NCBI RefSeq assembly: GCF_017352375.1
Contig: NZ_JAFEVR010000003.1
Span: forward strand, 180,078 to 244,077
Source: Mycolicibacterium sp. S2-37
Lineage (GTDB): Bacteria; Actinomycetota; Actinomycetes; Mycobacteriales; Mycobacteriaceae
Direction: 5' to 3'
DNA length: 64,000 bases
A model generated the notes under the pieces. That model saw nothing but the letters and a program-made list of their open reading frames with translations, was not told the origin of the DNA and searched no databases. Shown in pieces: positions 12,762 to 24,300 of the stretch (position 1 is its first letter; every line of letters starts with the position of its first letter). Position numbers and translations under genes: made by a program.

Positions 12762-13508
12762 TCAGTGCTGCGAGAGGATCGCGGCGAGCAGTACGTCGGT
12801 CAGCTCAGGCCGGCACATCAGCAGATCGGGAAGGTAGGGGTCGCGCCGGTTGTACTCCAGCGGCGACCCGTCGAGGCGGGACGCGTGCAGCCCGGCCGCG
12901 CGCACCACCGCCGCCGGCGCGGCCGAATCCCATTCCCATTGACCGCCGGCGTGGATGTAGGCGTCGACGTCGCCACGCACCACGGCCATCGCCTTCGCCC
13001 CGGCCGAGCCGATGCGGACCAGCTCGATGTCCAACCGATCGCGGATCTTCCAGAGCACCGCGGGCGGCCGGGTGGCGCTCGCGGTGACCAGGATGGGACC
13101 GTCCCGCCGCGGGGCGGGTGAAGTGACGGTGTCGGTGCGGTAGACCTCGCCGCGCGCGGGCAGCGCCACCGCGGCGTCGGTGAGACCGGCGCCGCGCTGC
13201 CACAGCGCGATGTGCACGGCCCAGTCCTGGTGCGGCGGCAGTGAGTATTCACGGGTGCCGTCCACGGGGTCGACGATCCAGACCCGATCCGCGTCGACCC
13301 GGCTCAGATCGTCGACGGCCTCCTCGCTGAGTACCGCGTCCTCGGGCCGGTACCTGTGCAGCCGGTCGAGGATCAACGCGTTGGCCCGGGTGTCGCCTTC
13401 GTCGCCGAGGTCGTAGGGGTAGAAGTAGTCGTAGGTTTCGCGCAGCTCCACGAGCAGCTCACCGGCTTCAACAGCCACCTCCGCCGCGAGTTCGGCGTCA
13501 CTGGCCAT
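12762..13508 (-). CDS. cysQ: CysQ-type 3'-phosphoadenosine 5'-phosphate phosphatase
   Basis: 248 aa, lithium-sensitive inositol monophosphatase fold. It most likely hydrolyses PAP/PAPS, recycling nucleotide from sulfate activation; mycobacterial CysQ also acts on fructose-1,6-bisphosphate and inositol phosphate. Metal motifs: [18 protein letters not shown] and [12 protein letters not shown] chose the ATG at 13506-13508 because it overlaps the upstream stop as ATGA; an in-frame GTG at 13521-13523 adds five residues. Its place beside mshC fits a sulfur/thiol theme. Confidence 0.88.
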   Translation of the reverse strand: MASDAELAAEVAVEAGELLVELRETYDYFYPYDLGDEGDTRANALILDRLHRYRPEDAVLSEEAVDDLSRVDADRVWIVDPVDGTREYSLPPHQDWAVHIALWQRGAGLTDAAVALPARGEVYRTDTVTSPAPRRDGPILVTASATRPPAVLWKIRDRLDIELVRIGSAGAKAMAVVRGDVDAYIHAGGQWEWDSAAPAAVVRAAGLHASRLDGSPLEYNRRDPYLPDLLMCRPELTDVLLAAILSQH

Positions 13509-14332
13509 CAAAACGCCGGCCACGGGATGGGCCGGTGACGGTCCGGTGTCGGCATGACCGGGTTCTCGAGCAGCCCAACGATTCTCGCGCGCAAAGCGGC
13601 GATCTCCCGGCGGGTGATGTGCGGCCGCAGCTGATCGCCGAGCTCACCGCGCACTGCGTCACCGAGCCGGGCGACGGCCTCCAGCGCCTCGTCGTCGACG
13701 GGTTTGCCCGCCCACCCCCACAGCACGGTGCGCAGCTTGTCCTCGGCGTGCAGGCTCACCCCGTGGTCGACGCCGTAGACCCGCCCGTCGATGCCGGCGA
13801 GGATGTGGCCGCCCTTACGGTCGGCGTTGTTGATCAGCACGTCGAAGACAGCCATGCGTCGCAGCCGCACGTCGTCGGCGTGGACAAGGGTGACCTCGTC
13901 GCCGGCGTAGTCGTAGGCCCGCAGGATCGGGAGATATCCCGGCGGGATGCGACCCGCCGGAAGCAGATCGACCAGGTCGGGACCTTCCGGCGTCTCGTCG
14001 GTGGTGTCGCCGGGTTGTTCCACCCACCGCTGGACCATCCCCGGTCCGGCAGGCCCGTCGCGGATGATGGTCTCGGGCACGACGTCCCATCCCAGCGCGG
14101 CCGAAATCAGATAGGCGCCGACCTCACGGCCGGCCAGGGTGCCGTCCGGAAAGTCCCACAGCGGCGCCTCACCCGCGACCGGCTTGTAGACGCAGTGCAG
14201 GTGCACGTCGCCGAGATGGGCCTCACACAGGAAGGTGGCGTTGCTCGCGGAGCGGATGCGGCCGACGACGTTCAGATCGCCGCATCGCATCACCTCGCCG
14301 TGCCGCGCCCCGCCCTCAGCTGGCCGGGTCAT
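13508..14332 (-). CDS. SCO1664 family (TIGR03843-type) protein
   Basis: 274 aa conserved actinobacterial protein (Rv2133c type) of unknown function. Strongly conserved blocks are [45 protein letters not shown], and [17 protein letters not shown] followed by GVDHGVSLH. The Lys-, Asn- and Asp-containing motifs resemble the PI3/PI4-kinase or HipA-like phosphotransferase fold, so kinase-like ATP binding is possible but unproven. The start at 14330-14332 overlaps the preceding gene by 17 bases; an ATG at 14288-14290 with a closer GCGAGG site is an alternative. The trio with DUF3090 and a phosphomutase is conserved across actinobacteria. Confidence 0.8.
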   Translation of the reverse strand: MTRPAEGGARHGEVMRCGDLNVVGRIRSASNATFLCEAHLGDVHLHCVYKPVAGEAPLWDFPDGTLAGREVGAYLISAALGWDVVPETIIRDGPAGPGMVQRWVEQPGDTTDETPEGPDLVDLLPAGRIPPGYLPILRAYDYAGDEVTLVHADDVRLRRMAVFDVLINNADRKGGHILAGIDGRVYGVDHGVSLHAEDKLRTVLWGWAGKPVDDEALEAVARLGDAVRGELGDQLRPHITRREIAALRARIVGLLENPVMPTPDRHRPIPWPAF

Positions 14333-14903
14333 CGTCGGATCCGGCGAGATCGCCGCGCCGATAGCCGTTGGTCCGCACACAGATGTGGCCCTCGGGATCG
14401 AGCGGTTCATCGCACAGCGGGCACGGCGGGCGCCCGGCCGAGATGACTTTGTTCGACCGCGTCGCGAACTGGCGCGCGGACTCCGGGGTGAGGAAGACGC
14501 GCACCGCGTCCGGCCCCTCTTCGGCGTCGTCGAGCACGACTGAGGCGTCGAACTCGGTCTCTGACACGGCGAGCAGTTCCACCACGATCGTCTGCGCTTC
14601 GGAATCCCAGCCCAAACCCATCGTGCCGACGCGGAATTCGGCCTCGACCGGCGTCTCCAGCGGGCTGAGGTCGGCCACCTCGCCGGTGTCAGGCGGCACG
14701 GGCGTGCCGAACCGGCGGTTGATCTCGAGCAGGAGCGCGGCGATGCGTTCGGCCAGGACGGCGACCTGCTGTTTCTCCAGGATCACCGACACGACGCGCT
14801 TGTCGTGAACGGCCTGCAGATAGAACGTGCGGTTCCCGGGTTCCCCGACGGTCCCGGCCACGAAGCGGTCGGGCGTGCGGAAGACGTGGATTGCGCGGGG
14901 CAT
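14316..14903 (-). CDS. DUF3090 family protein
   Basis: 195 aa conserved actinobacterial protein. It starts MPRAIHVF with a good GGAAGG site seven bases upstream. A long N-terminal beta-rich region (FYLQAVHDKRVVSVILEKQQ) is followed by acidic linkers and a C-terminal zinc-ribbon-like CPLCDEPLDPEGHICVR, two Cys plus a further Cys. The function is unknown. It is the middle member of the phosphomutase-DUF3090-SCO1664 set and overlaps the latter. Confidence 0.8.
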   Translation of the reverse strand: MPRAIHVFRTPDRFVAGTVGEPGNRTFYLQAVHDKRVVSVILEKQQVAVLAERIAALLLEINRRFGTPVPPDTGEVADLSPLETPVEAEFRVGTMGLGWDSEAQTIVVELLAVSETEFDASVVLDDAEEGPDAVRVFLTPESARQFATRSNKVISAGRPPCPLCDEPLDPEGHICVRTNGYRRGDLAGSDDDPAS

Positions 14904-14928
14904 GTCACCTTCCAAAATACCGGGTGGG

Positions 14929-15609
14929 TCAGCCGGCGGACCCGCCGACAACCCCGTCACCGGCGGGCACGTCGGGCTTGACCACCAGACCGGCGGTCAG
15001 GCGCGGCCCGGTGTGATTGATGTGCAGGACGAACGGCCGCACTGCCGTGTACCTGATGACGCTCATCGACGCCGGGTCTGCGGTGATGCGCTGGAAGGTG
15101 TCCAGATGGGCACCCAGTGCGTCGGCCAGCACCGCTTTGATGACGTCGCCGTGTGTGCAGGCGATCCACAGCGCATCAGCGCCGTGCTCCTCGGCCAGCC
15201 TGCGATCGTGTTCACGCACGGCGGCCACCGCCCGTGCCTGGACGTGTGCGAGGCCTTCGCCCTCGGGGAACACCGCCGCGCTGGGCTGCTGCTGCACCAC
15301 CGCCCACAGCGGTTCCTTGACGAGGTCGCCGATCTTGCGGCCGGTCCAGCTGCCGTAGTCCACCTCCACGAGCCGTTCGTCGACCACGGGTGTCAATCCG
15401 AGGGCTGCGGCCAGGGGTTCGACGGTGCGCTCGCAGCGCAGCAGCGGCGAGCGCACGATGGCCCGCACCGGCAGCTCGCCGATCCGGTCGACGAGTTCGC
15501 GGGCCTGCTCGGCGCCCCGCTCGTCGAGATCGACGCCGGCACTGCGACCAGCCAGCGTGTGCGCGGTGTTGGACGTCGAACGGCCGTGACGCAACAGGAT
15601 CACCGTCAC
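14929..15609 (-). CDS. Histidine phosphatase superfamily protein (MSMEG_4193 family)
   Basis: 226 aa, phosphoglycerate mutase-like fold. The catalytic RHG motif is at LLRHGRST near the N-terminus, with the second Arg in SPLLRCERT, the acid EVDYGSWTG, and the second His in CTHGDVI. The GTG start forms a GTGA overlap with the uppP stop, so translation is coupled. Named a probable phosphomutase family by comparison; phosphatase activity is equally likely. Confidence 0.85.
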   Translation of the reverse strand: MTVILLRHGRSTSNTAHTLAGRSAGVDLDERGAEQARELVDRIGELPVRAIVRSPLLRCERTVEPLAAALGLTPVVDERLVEVDYGSWTGRKIGDLVKEPLWAVVQQQPSAAVFPEGEGLAHVQARAVAAVREHDRRLAEEHGADALWIACTHGDVIKAVLADALGAHLDTFQRITADPASMSVIRYTAVRPFVLHINHTGPRLTAGLVVKPDVPAGDGVVGGSAG

Positions 15610-16436
15610 TGCGCGGCCACCACCCCGGTCGAGAGCAGGAGGAGCACCACCGCACCCAGCGCCACCCGGTAGCCGACGAACCAGTACATGCTGTGCCGCA
15701 CCAGGAAGCGCAGGAACCACGCGACGGCGGCGAAGCCGATCACGAAGGCGATGACCGTCGCGACCAGCAGTTGCGGACCCGTCGCGCTCATCCCCTCACC
15801 GACCGGGGCGAACGCGTCGGGCAGCGAGAAGAGCCCGGAGGCGAACACCGCAGGGATCGCGAGCAGGAAGCCGAAGCGCGCCGCGAGTTCGCGGTTCATG
15901 CCGAGGAACAGGCCCGCGCTGATGGTCGCGCCGGACCGGGACACGCCGGGCAGCAGGGCGAGACATTGCGCCGTGCCGATGATGACGCTGTCGCGCCAGG
16001 TGAGCTGCTCGACGCGGCGGGTCTGACGGCCGAAGTGCTCGGCGGCGGCGATCACGGCGGAGAACACGATGAGCGCGATCGCGATGGCCCACAGATTGCG
16101 TGCCGCGGTCCGGATCTCGTCCTTGAGCAGCAGCCCGATCACGCCGATCGGGATGGTGCCGATGATCACATACCAGCCGAGGCGGTAGTCCGCGTCGCGC
16201 CGCTCGGGGTTGCGCAGCCCGGCGAACCAGGCGCGCACGATGCGGCCGATGTCGCGGGCGAAGTACACCAGGACCGCGACCTCGGTGCCGAGTTGGGTGA
16301 CGGCGGTGAACGAGGCTCCGGCGTCGTCGGTGAAGAAGACCCGCGACACGATCGCGAGGTGGCCGGACGAGGACACCGGGAGAAACTCGGTGAGGCCTTG
16401 CACGATCGCCAGGACGACGACCTGGGCCCAGGACAT
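15606..16436 (-). CDS. uppP: Undecaprenyl-diphosphatase
   Basis: 276 aa, multi-pass membrane enzyme that dephosphorylates C50/C55 polyprenyl diphosphate, regenerating the lipid carrier for peptidoglycan and arabinogalactan. Family signatures: [14 protein letters not shown] near the N-terminus (Glu and Ser/His active site) and [14 protein letters not shown]. The ATG start (MSWAQVV) gives the same length as the M. tuberculosis protein; a GTG six codons upstream is possible. It confers bacitracin tolerance in relatives. It heads a coupled run into the phosphomutase gene. Confidence 0.93.
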   Translation of the reverse strand: MSWAQVVVLAIVQGLTEFLPVSSSGHLAIVSRVFFTDDAGASFTAVTQLGTEVAVLVYFARDIGRIVRAWFAGLRNPERRDADYRLGWYVIIGTIPIGVIGLLLKDEIRTAARNLWAIAIALIVFSAVIAAAEHFGRQTRRVEQLTWRDSVIIGTAQCLALLPGVSRSGATISAGLFLGMNRELAARFGFLLAIPAVFASGLFSLPDAFAPVGEGMSATGPQLLVATVIAFVIGFAAVAWFLRFLVRHSMYWFVGYRVALGAVVLLLLSTGVVAAQ

Positions 16437-16474
16437 CGCCGGCGCGTCGATCACGTCGACGACCGTACCGGGCG

Positions 16475-16786
16475 TCAGCGTCCGGGTCGTGTCACGGGTT
16501 GCGCGTCGGCGACGGCGTCACGGACCGCCGCGGCCAGGCTCCGCTCGTCGGTGATGTCGAAGTCGGTGAGCCGGCGGGTCGCGACCGCAACCACATCATC
16601 GGCGTCGGGGACGGGGCGCGTCAGCCTCGGGTGGTACACCTCGATGACAAGCTGCTGACGCTCCACGTGGAAGGAGAAGGTCCGACCGTCGCCGACCTGT
16701 CCGTAGCCGCTGGCGTGTACACCGGTGGAGATGTCCTCGAATTCGATCATTCCGCGGCCCAGACCGCTGTCGGTGGCGAGGGTCAT
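16475..16786 (-). CDS. Conserved hypothetical protein (Rv2137c type)
   Basis: 103 aa, unknown function. Beta-rich central part ([22 protein letters not shown]) followed by a helical, acidic C-terminus. Found at this place beside uppP in mycobacteria. It is the first gene of the minus-strand run and lies divergent from lppL. An internal ATG at residue 13 (MIEFED) is an alternative start. Confidence 0.65.
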   Translation of the reverse strand: MTLATDSGLGRGMIEFEDISTGVHASGYGQVGDGRTFSFHVERQQLVIEVYHPRLTRPVPDADDVVAVATRRLTDFDITDERSLAAAVRDAVADAQPVTRPGR

Positions 16787-16856
16787 GGCAGCACCATACC
16801 GTCCGTCAGCTGCTGAAGCCGGTCAGATGGAGCGAATTGGTCAGTCCAAATCCGCC

Positions 16857-16862
16857 TACACT
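16857..16862 (+). promoter_or_regulatory. lppL promoter (-10)
   Basis: TACACT, a good TANNNT element, with a weak GAATTG 17 bases upstream; predicted start near 16869 leaves a leader of about 50 bases before the TTG start. Confidence 0.4.
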
Positions 16863-16919
16863 GGCAGTCCACCTGCCGGAAACCTGTCGAATACCTGCGC
16901 ACAGAGCGAGAGCTACCCC

Positions 16920-17951
16920 TTGTCCCGGTTTTCAAACAAACTTCTTCAGCCCTTTTGCCTCGGATTGACAACGGTGGCAATTGCCGCGTTGGCCGCCTGC
17001 TCGTCGAACCCGGTCGATCCGCCCCCGCCGACGGTCCCCGCTGCCGAACCCGCAACGTCGCCACCGGTGGTAGGGCAGCCGCCCGGAACCATTTGGCCGC
17101 TGGGAACGGGCGCCCACAACGCGCTGCTGGACGAGGCCACCGGGTCTCTCGCCGTCCTGGGTCCCGGACCCGCGGGACAGTCCGCGGTCACGCTGTTCCC
17201 CACGACCTCGCCGCCGCGCACGGTGCTGATGCCGGCGGAGGCGACCGCGATGACCGACGGCGACGGCCGGCTGTACCTGTCGACGCGCGGTGGCTACTTC
17301 GACGTCGATCCGACCGACGGCACCGTCGAGCGCGTGGACGTGGAAGGACAGTCCGACGCGGAGTTCACCGCGATCGCCCGGCGGCAGGACGGCCGCCTGG
17401 TCCTCGGCACCGCCGACGGCGCGGTGCTGACCCTTGATTCGCCCGACACCGTGGGCGCATCGCTGTCGATCTTCGCCCGGGTGGACGCGCTGGTGACCCA
17501 GGGCGACACCACGGTCGTGCTGGACCGCGGTCAGACCTCGGTGACCGCCGTCGACGCCGGCGGGACGAAGGCCGCCCAAGCGCTGCGCGCCGGTGACGGC
17601 GCCACCTCGATCGCCACCGACCCCATGGGCCGTGTGCTGGTCGCCGACACCCGCGGAGACGAACTGCTGGTGTTCGGCACGGACCCGCTGATCATGCGGC
17701 AGCGCTATCCGGTGCCCGGCGCGCCGTACGGCCTCGCGGGCTCCAGGCAACTCGCCTGGGTGTCACAGACGGCGACGAACACGGTCATTGGCTACGATCT
17801 GGCGACCGGCATTCCCGTCGAGAAAGTGCGTCACCCCACCGTGCAACAACCCAACTCCCTCGCCTACGACGAGGCCTCCGGCACGCTCTACGTGGTGTCG
17901 GGCTCCGGCGACGGCGTCCAGGTCATCCCCGACGCGGCGGTCTCCGGGTGA
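16920..17951 (+). CDS. lppL: Lipoprotein with beta-propeller-like repeats (LppL type)
   Basis: 343 aa, TTG start chosen because it yields a normal signal peptide (SRFSNKLL positive end, hydrophobic core, lipobox LAAC with C27); the longer frame from 16725 would put 50 residues before it. The mature part has repeated strands of the YncE/NHL type ([60 protein letters not shown]) suggesting a seven-blade propeller on the cell surface. Ligand unknown. It is the homologue of Rv2138 and is coupled by GTGA overlap to the next gene. Confidence 0.8.
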   Translation: MSRFSNKLLQPFCLGLTTVAIAALAACSSNPVDPPPPTVPAAEPATSPPVVGQPPGTIWPLGTGAHNALLDEATGSLAVLGPGPAGQSAVTLFPTTSPPRTVLMPAEATAMTDGDGRLYLSTRGGYFDVDPTDGTVERVDVEGQSDAEFTAIARRQDGRLVLGTADGAVLTLDSPDTVGASLSIFARVDALVTQGDTTVVLDRGQTSVTAVDAGGTKAAQALRAGDGATSIATDPMGRVLVADTRGDELLVFGTDPLIMRQRYPVPGAPYGLAGSRQLAWVSQTATNTVIGYDLATGIPVEKVRHPTVQQPNSLAYDEASGTLYVVSGSGDGVQVIPDAAVSG

Positions 17952-18199
17952 CCGCGATGCGGGGCCGGATGCCGGCGGCGTGGGACAAACAGGTCGCCGA
18001 GGAGTCCGACGACTACGAGTGGGTGCCGCTCCGGCTGCCGCCGGACGTCACGCGGATCAGCGCGTCCGTCCGGCTGTCCATCGAGGCCGAGTACCGGGGC
18101 TGGGAACTGACCCGCGTGCGGGCCTACACCGACGGCAGCAGACGCGTCCTGCTGCGTCGCCGCAAGACGTCGAGGACCGTGGAGCAACCGAGCCAGTGA
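17948..18199 (+). CDS. DUF5703 family small protein
   Basis: 83 aa. Conserved core [16 protein letters not shown] followed by [24 protein letters not shown] and a basic tail. Unknown function; frequently sits just before pyrD in actinobacteria. GTG start overlaps lppL's stop, and its own stop overlaps the pyrD start in the same GTGA way, giving a tight lppL-DUF5703-pyrD unit. Confidence 0.75.
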   Translation: MTAMRGRMPAAWDKQVAEESDDYEWVPLRLPPDVTRISASVRLSIEAEYRGWELTRVRAYTDGSRRVLLRRRKTSRTVEQPSQ

Positions 18200-19266
18200 C
18201 CGGGTACTCCGCGCTGCGACGGCTGCTGTTCCTGGTATCCCCCGAACGCATCCACACCTGGGTGTTCGCGCTGCTGCGTGCGGTCACCGCGGTGCCGGTC
18301 CTCCGGCGTGCACTCACCCGGCTGCTGGCTCCCCGCGATCCGGTGCTGGCCAGCATCGTGTTCGGTGTGCGGTTTCCCGGCCCGCTCGGCCTGGCCGCGG
18401 GGTTCGACAAGAACGGCAAGGGTCTGCACACCTGGCCGGCACTGGGTTTCGGCTACGCCGAGGTCGGCACGGTGACGGCGCGCCCGCAGCCGGGAAACCC
18501 CCAGCCGCGGCTGTTCCGGCTGCCCGACGACCGGGCACTGCTCAACCGGATGGGTTTCAACAACGAAGGCGCCGCGCGGCTGGCCGAACGCCTGACCCGC
18601 CATCGCGCCGACGGACCCGTCGGCGTGAACATCGGCAAGACGAAGTCGACGGCGCCGCAGGACGCGGTCGCCGACTACGCCGACAGCGCGCGCCAACTCG
18701 GTCCGCTGGCCACGTTCGTGGTGGTCAACGTCAGCTCCCCCAACACCCCCGGACTGCGTGACCTGCAGGCGGTGGAGTCGCTGCGCCCGATCCTGACCGC
18801 GGTGCGCGCACAGACCGCCACGCCGGTGCTGGTCAAGATCGCACCGGACCTCTCCGATTCCGACATCGACGAAATCGCCGATCTGGCAGTCGAAACCGGT
18901 CTGGCCGGCATCGTGGCGACGAACACCACCATCTCGCGCGACGGTCTGGCCACCCCCGGGGTCGCCGAACTCGGCGCGGGCGGCGTCTCGGGGGCGCCGG
19001 TGGCCGACCGATCGCTGGAGGTGCTGCGCCGGCTGTACCGCCGCGTCGGTGACCGGCTGGTGTTGATCAGCGTCGGTGGTATCGAGACCCCCGACGATGC
19101 ATGGCAGCGCATCACCGCGGGCGCGTCGCTGCTGCAGGGCTACACCGGCTTCGTCTACGGCGGCGGACTGTGGGCCAAGCAGATTCACGACGGCCTGGCC
19201 CGCCGCCTGCACGACGGCGGGTTCGGCTCACTCGCGGAGGCGGTCGGCTCCGAAGCCCGCCGCTAG
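18196..19266 (+). CDS. pyrD: Dihydroorotate dehydrogenase (quinone), class 2
   Basis: 356 aa. Oxidises dihydroorotate to orotate in pyrimidine synthesis, passing electrons to menaquinone. An N-terminal amphipathic membrane-binding region ([15 protein letters not shown]) marks class 2. FMN/substrate motifs: [35 protein letters not shown] with the catalytic Ser, [11 protein letters not shown], and [12 protein letters not shown]. The GTG start overlaps the preceding stop. The stop codon shares a CTAG with the convergent PEBP gene's stop. Confidence 0.95.
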   Translation: MTGYSALRRLLFLVSPERIHTWVFALLRAVTAVPVLRRALTRLLAPRDPVLASIVFGVRFPGPLGLAAGFDKNGKGLHTWPALGFGYAEVGTVTARPQPGNPQPRLFRLPDDRALLNRMGFNNEGAARLAERLTRHRADGPVGVNIGKTKSTAPQDAVADYADSARQLGPLATFVVVNVSSPNTPGLRDLQAVESLRPILTAVRAQTATPVLVKIAPDLSDSDIDEIADLAVETGLAGIVATNTTISRDGLATPGVAELGAGGVSGAPVADRSLEVLRRLYRRVGDRLVLISVGGIETPDDAWQRITAGASLLQGYTGFVYGGGLWAKQIHDGLARRLHDGGFGSLAEAVGSEARR

Positions 19267-19811
19267 CCCTGCTGCTCGTACGTCCCGTGGATGGTGGCGC
19301 GGGCGATGGCGTGGCTGAACAGGTTGAAGCCCAAATACGCCGGGGTGGCGTCCTCGGGGATCTCGAGCTTCTCGACGTCCACGGCGTGGACGGCGACGAT
19401 GTAGCGGTGCGGGCCGTGGCCCGGCGGTGGCGCGGCGCCGACGAAGCGCTTCTGCCCTGCGTCGTTGGCCAGCGTCACAGCGTCGCCGGGGAACCCCTTG
19501 GAGCTGCCGTCGCCGACGCCGGCGGGCAGGTCGGTGACCGTGGCGGGCAGGTTGAACACCGCCCAGTGCCAGAAACCCGATCCGGTCGGCGCGTCGGGGT
19601 CGTAGACGGTGACGGCGAAGCTGCGCGTCTCCTCCGGGAAACCGGACCAGGACAGCTGCGGGGAGACGTCCTCGCCGCCGGCCCCCATCAGCCCACTGAC
19701 CTGTTCGTTACCCCAGGGCTGGCCGTCGGTGAACGATTCGGAGGTCAGCGTGAACGACGGGAGCTCGGGGAGGAATTCGTACGGGTCGTACCGGAACGGT
19801 GCGGCGGCCAT
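19263..19811 (-). CDS. YbhB/YbcL family Raf kinase inhibitor-like protein (PEBP, TB18.6 type)
   Basis: 182 aa phosphatidylethanolamine-binding protein family member. Signature residues: [14 protein letters not shown] (ligand pocket) and [15 protein letters not shown]. Start [18 protein letters not shown] with an AAAGGA site; the longer frame to 19892 runs into the next gene and is rejected. The role is unknown; the M. tuberculosis orthologue Rv2140c is a binding protein. The stop codon overlaps pyrD's stop in the palindrome CTAG. Confidence 0.88.
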   Translation of the reverse strand: MAAAPFRYDPYEFLPELPSFTLTSESFTDGQPWGNEQVSGLMGAGGEDVSPQLSWSGFPEETRSFAVTVYDPDAPTGSGFWHWAVFNLPATVTDLPAGVGDGSSKGFPGDAVTLANDAGQKRFVGAAPPPGHGPHRYIVAVHAVDVEKLEIPEDATPAYLGFNLFSHAIARATIHGTYEQQG

Positions 19812-19839
19812 GATGTCCTTTCGCGTGAGTGGGTTTCGC

Positions 19840-21183
19840 TCAGCAGTGCTCGAGGAAGTGTTGCAGAACCTGCACACCGAATTCGAGTGCATCCACGGGT
19901 ACCCGCTCGTCGATACCGTGGAACAGTGCGGAGAAGTCGAGGTCCGGCGGCAGCCGCAGCGGAATGAACCCGAAGCATCGAATACCCAAGCGCTGGAACG
20001 ACTTCGCGTCGGTGCCGCCCGAGAGCATGTAGGGCACGGTGCGGGCGTCCGGGTCGATCGCCAACAGTGACGCGTTCATCTGGTCGACCAGATCGCCGTC
20101 GAACGTCGTCTCGTAGGACGGCAGGTCGCGTTCCCAAGACCGCACGACGTCGGGGCCGATCAGTTCGTCGATCTCCCGCTCGAACGCGGCCTTACGACCG
20201 GGCAGCACGCGGCAGTCGATCATCGCCTCGGCGGTCTGCGGGATCACGTTGGCCTTGTATCCGGCCTTGAGCATCGTCGGATTGGCGGTATCGCGCAGGG
20301 TGGCACCCACGATGCGGGCGATGCCGCCGAGCTTGGCGATCGTGCCGTCCAGATCCGGGGAGTCGACGTCGAAGGAGTATCCGGTCTCCTCCGCGACCGC
20401 CGTCAGGAACTGCTGCACCGTGTCGGTCAGCACCAGCGGGAACTGATGGCGGCCCAGCTTGGCGACGGCCTCGGCGACCGCGGTGACCGCGTTGTCGTCG
20501 TGCACCATGGAGCCGTGGCCCGCCCGACCGCGGGCGGTCAGCCGCATCCAGGACAGACCCTTCTCGGCCGTCTCGATCAGATAGAGGCGGCGCTCACCGC
20601 CGTCGCGGCGCGGCACGGTCAGCGAGAAGCCACCGACCTCACCGATCGCCTCGGTGACGCCCTCGAAGAGGTCCGGCCGGTTGTCGACCAGCCAGTGCGC
20701 ACCGTAGGTGCCGCCGTGCTCCTCGTCGGAGACGAACGCGAACACCAGCTCGCGGGGCGGGACGATGCCCGCGCGCTTGAAGTGGCGCGCGACGGCGATC
20801 ATCATGCCGCACATGTCTTTCATGTCGACCGCGCCGCGGCCCCACACATAGCCCTCGGACACCGCCCCGGAGAAGGGATGCACACTCCAGTCGGCCGGTT
20901 CGGCCGGCACCACGTCGAGATGCCCGTGGATCATCAGGGCGCCGCGGGACGGATCGGCGCCCGGCAGCCGCGCGAACACGTTGCCGCGGTTCGGTGCGCC
21001 GGCCTCGAGATACTCGCACTCGTAGCCGACCTCTTCGAGCTGCTGCTGCACCCACCGGGCACACTCGCCCTCACCCTTGGTGGTCGCGGGGTCTCCGGTG
21101 TTCGAGGTGTCGAACCGGATGAGGGCGCTGACGAGATCGACGACCTCGGCGACGGGATCGAGGGGTGCGGTCACAGGTCCCAT
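19840..21183 (-). CDS. M20/M25/M40 family metallopeptidase
   Basis: 447 aa, di-zinc peptidase/deacylase of the DapE/carboxypeptidase G2 family (Rv2141c type). Metal and catalytic motifs: [21 protein letters not shown], the general base pair in SDEEHGG, and a C-terminal His in [10 protein letters not shown]. The lid/dimer domain lies between about 200 and 320 ([17 protein letters not shown]). Substrate is unknown; an N-acyl amino acid or dipeptide is typical. Likely co-transcribed with the PEBP gene 28 bases downstream. Confidence 0.88.
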   Translation of the reverse strand: MGPVTAPLDPVAEVVDLVSALIRFDTSNTGDPATTKGEGECARWVQQQLEEVGYECEYLEAGAPNRGNVFARLPGADPSRGALMIHGHLDVVPAEPADWSVHPFSGAVSEGYVWGRGAVDMKDMCGMMIAVARHFKRAGIVPPRELVFAFVSDEEHGGTYGAHWLVDNRPDLFEGVTEAIGEVGGFSLTVPRRDGGERRLYLIETAEKGLSWMRLTARGRAGHGSMVHDDNAVTAVAEAVAKLGRHQFPLVLTDTVQQFLTAVAEETGYSFDVDSPDLDGTIAKLGGIARIVGATLRDTANPTMLKAGYKANVIPQTAEAMIDCRVLPGRKAAFEREIDELIGPDVVRSWERDLPSYETTFDGDLVDQMNASLLAIDPDARTVPYMLSGGTDAKSFQRLGIRCFGFIPLRLPPDLDFSALFHGIDERVPVDALEFGVQVLQHFLEHC

Positions 21184-21203
21184 TCGTACCAGGTGTGCAC
21201 GTT

Positions 21204-21233
21204 TTGTATCTGCGTAGCGTGATCCGATAGCCT
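21204..21233 (+). promoter_or_regulatory. tRNA-Leu promoter
   Basis: TTGTAT (21204-21209) and TAGCCT (21228-21233) are 18 bases apart; the start would fall about 20 bases before the mature tRNA. Confidence 0.45.
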
Positions 21234-21259
21234 TAGCTGCCCGCGGCGACGTGGGTCGG

Positions 21260-21345
21260 GTCCGAGTGGCGGAATGGCAGACGCGCTAGCTTGAGGTGCT
21301 AGTGCCCTATTAACGGGCGTGGGGGTTCAAGTCCCCCCTCGGACA
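21260..21345 (+). tRNA. tRNA-Leu(GAG)
   Basis: 86-base class II tRNA. Acceptor arm GTCCGAG pairs with CTCGGAC (21338-21344), discriminator A. The anticodon stem CTAGC/GCTAG encloses loop TTGAGGT, giving anticodon GAG at 21293-21295. A long variable arm (CCC...GGG) follows, then the T arm GGGGG-TTCAAGT-CCCCC. No CCA is encoded. It marks the left edge of the nitrate/tct segment. Confidence 0.95.
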
Positions 21346-21358
21346 CCCTGCATGGATG

Positions 21359-24300
21359 TCAGTAGACGTCCCGCACGTATCGCTTCTCCCCGACCAGCCG
21401 GCGCTTGTAGTCGCGTGCCGCCTCCTCCGACAGCCGGCCGTGGGTCCTTATGATCGCGGTGAGCGTCGCGTCGACGTCCCTGGCCATCCGCTGGGCGTCT
21501 CCGCAGACGTAGAAGTGCGCGCCGTCCTCGAGCCAGCGCCAGACGTCGGCTCCGTAATCGCTCATCTTGTGCTGGACGTAGACCCGTTCCCGCTGATCCC
21601 GGGAGAAGGCGACGTCGAGCCGGTTGAGGAAACCGTCGTCGACCATGTGCTGAAGGTCGTCGCGGTAGTAGAAGTGCTCACTGCGGTGCCGGTCACCGAA
21701 GAACAGCCAGTTCGGCCCGGTGTGGCCGAGCGCGCGCCGTTCCTGCAGGAATCCCCGGAACGGGGCGATGCCCGTGCCCGGACCCACCATGATCATCGGT
21801 GTCGTCGGCCCCTGCGGGGGCCGGAAATGCGGTGAGCGCTGCAGAAACACCGGAACCGGCGCACCGGCTGCCCGGTCGGCCAGATAGGTCGAGCAGACAC
21901 CGCCGCGGCTGCCACCGTCAGCGCCGCGGTAGCGCACCACTGCGGTGGTCAGCTGCACCTCATGCGGTGACACCAGCGGGGACGACGAGATCGAGTAGTT
22001 GCGCGGCGTCAGCCGCACCAGCACCTCCTGCCACTCCTGCGGATCGGCGTGGACGGCGAACTGCCGCACGATGTCGATGCCGTCGCGCCGGCTCAGCCAG
22101 GCGTCGAGTTTGTCCTTCGAGGCGCGCAGTTCCCTGGCGTCGCGGCTGTGCTCGGCCACGAAGCGCACCAGGTTCGGGGTGATGCGCCGGATGTCGTAGC
22201 AGCACACCAGCGCATCGCCCAGCGGCATCTCCTCGCCGTCGACCGTCACCACCTGGTCGAAACGCAGACCGGTCGCGTCGAGCCACGCCTCCACGACCTG
22301 TGGGTCGTTGCGGGCGAACACCCCGAGCGAGTCCCCGACCGAGTAGGACACCGCGTGTTCGGAGATGTCGAAGCCGAACTGGCGCACCTCTTTCGACGAC
22401 GTCGGAGCGCTCAGCACCGTGTTGCGCACCAGCGGTGCAAGCACCGGCCTGGCGCGGGTGAACGGTTCGAGTTCCTTGGTGTCCGGCTTACGGGTGAGGG
22501 TGGCGGCTCCCCCACCCTGTCGGTCGTCGCCGACCAGCGCCGCGACGTCGTCGGTCCAGCGGGCCATCGGCTCGTCGTCGTAGGCTTCGCAGTCCTGGCG
22601 GTCCCGCAGCCGGGTGGCACCCAGAGCGGCGAAGCGGTCGTCCAGTGAGCGGGCGTGGCCGCAGAAGTCGTCGTAGGAGCGGTCCCCGATGCCCAGTACC
22701 GCGTAGCGGACACCATCGAGTGCAGGTGCGTCCGGCGATTCGAGGCGGCTCCAGAAGTCGGCGCCGTTGTCCGGCGGTCCCCCGTCGCCGAAGGTGCTGG
22801 TGACGACCAGAACGTCACGGACCCCGGCGAGGTCGCCCAGCGCGGCTTCGTTCATGTTGACAACTCTTGCCGCGCCGACTTTTTCGGCCACCCGTCCGGC
22901 GACCTCCTCGGCGTTGCCGGTCTGCGACGCCCACAGCACCAGGGGTCCGTCCGCGGGTCCGGCGGGTTCGTCCATAGCCACCCGCGAATAGCGACCGGCC
23001 ATCACGCCGTCCATCCACAGCCGGACCTCGTTGCGTACCGGTGCGGTGGCAGGGAGCACCGGCACCCCGACCGGCGACTCGCCGACGCCGCTGAGGAAGC
23101 CCGCGAGATAGACCTTCTCGTCCTCGGTGAAGGTGGGCTGGCGGGTCCGGCCCGGCGTCGCCGGGCGGACCGGTCGCAGGCTGACCGCGCACACCTTGAA
23201 CTCCGGTTGCAGCGAGTCGGGATCGACCGCGTCGTTGGTCAGGGCGTTGATGGTCAGATACTCGCCGTGTTCGTCGTTCCAGTGGAACGGGACGAAGCAG
23301 TTGCCGGGCCGGACGCGATCGCTGACGGCGGCGGGCAGCACCGCCCGACCGCGGCGCGAGGTCAGCTCAACGGGGTCACCCTCGGTGATCTCCAGCGCGA
23401 CGGCATCGACGGGGTGCACTTCGACGAACGGTTCGCCGTTGAGTTTGTTGAGCTTGTCGACGCGTCCGGTCTTGGTCATGGTGTGCCACTGGTGTTGCAG
23501 GCGACCGGTGTTGAGCACGATCGGATAGTCGGCGTCGGGCAGTTCGGCGGCGTCCCGATGCGGCCGGGGCCAGAAGACGGCCCGCCGTGACGGGGTGGCG
23601 AAGGCCAGCCTGGGCTGGTGGCCGTCCTCGTCGACGTGCAGATGCTGGCTCACACCGTCGTTCAGGTAGCGGATCGGATGCCGGCTGTGCGCATCGTCGG
23701 GCGGCACCGGCCACTGCAGGGGCGTCTCCCGCAGTCGGTCGTAGCTCGCGCCGCGCAGGTCCCAGCCCGTGCGCAGATTGGTGAATCCGACGATCTCGTC
23801 GAAGATCTCCGCACTGTCGCGGTAGTCGAAATGCGCACCGAAGCCGAGTTCAGCGGCGATGTCGCAGATCAGTCGCCAGTCCGGTCGGGCCTGACCGGCC
23901 GCCGGTATGCACTGCTGCAGCAGCGTCAGGGTGCGGTCGGAATTCACCATCACCATGTCTGATTCCGCCCACAGCGTGGCGGGCAACACGACGTCGGCGT
24001 AGCGGTTGGTGGCGGTGTCGCGGTAGGTGTCCTGGGTGATGACGAGTTCGGCGGCCTCGAGTCCGGCGATGGTGGTCTTGCGGTTCGGCATGGTGGCAAC
24101 CGGATTGGTGCAGATGATCCAGCACGCCTTGATCTCGCCGGCGGCCATCCGCTCGAACATGTCCACCGCCCCGGGTCCGAATTCGTCGCGCACGGTGCCC
24201 GGCGGCAGGCCCCACCGCTGTTCGACGAACTCCCGGTCCTCGGCGGATGACACCGCCCGCTGCCCCGGCAGACCGGGCCCCATGTAGCCCATCTCGCGGC

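Noticed and set aside
11222..13087. 621-residue plus-strand frame opposite mshC and cysQ
   Set aside because: Shadow frame; both minus-strand genes match known families over their full length.
21260..21345. Integrated prophage or ICE at tRNA-Leu
   Set aside because: No integrase, structural or transfer genes follow, and no second copy of the tRNA end was seen.
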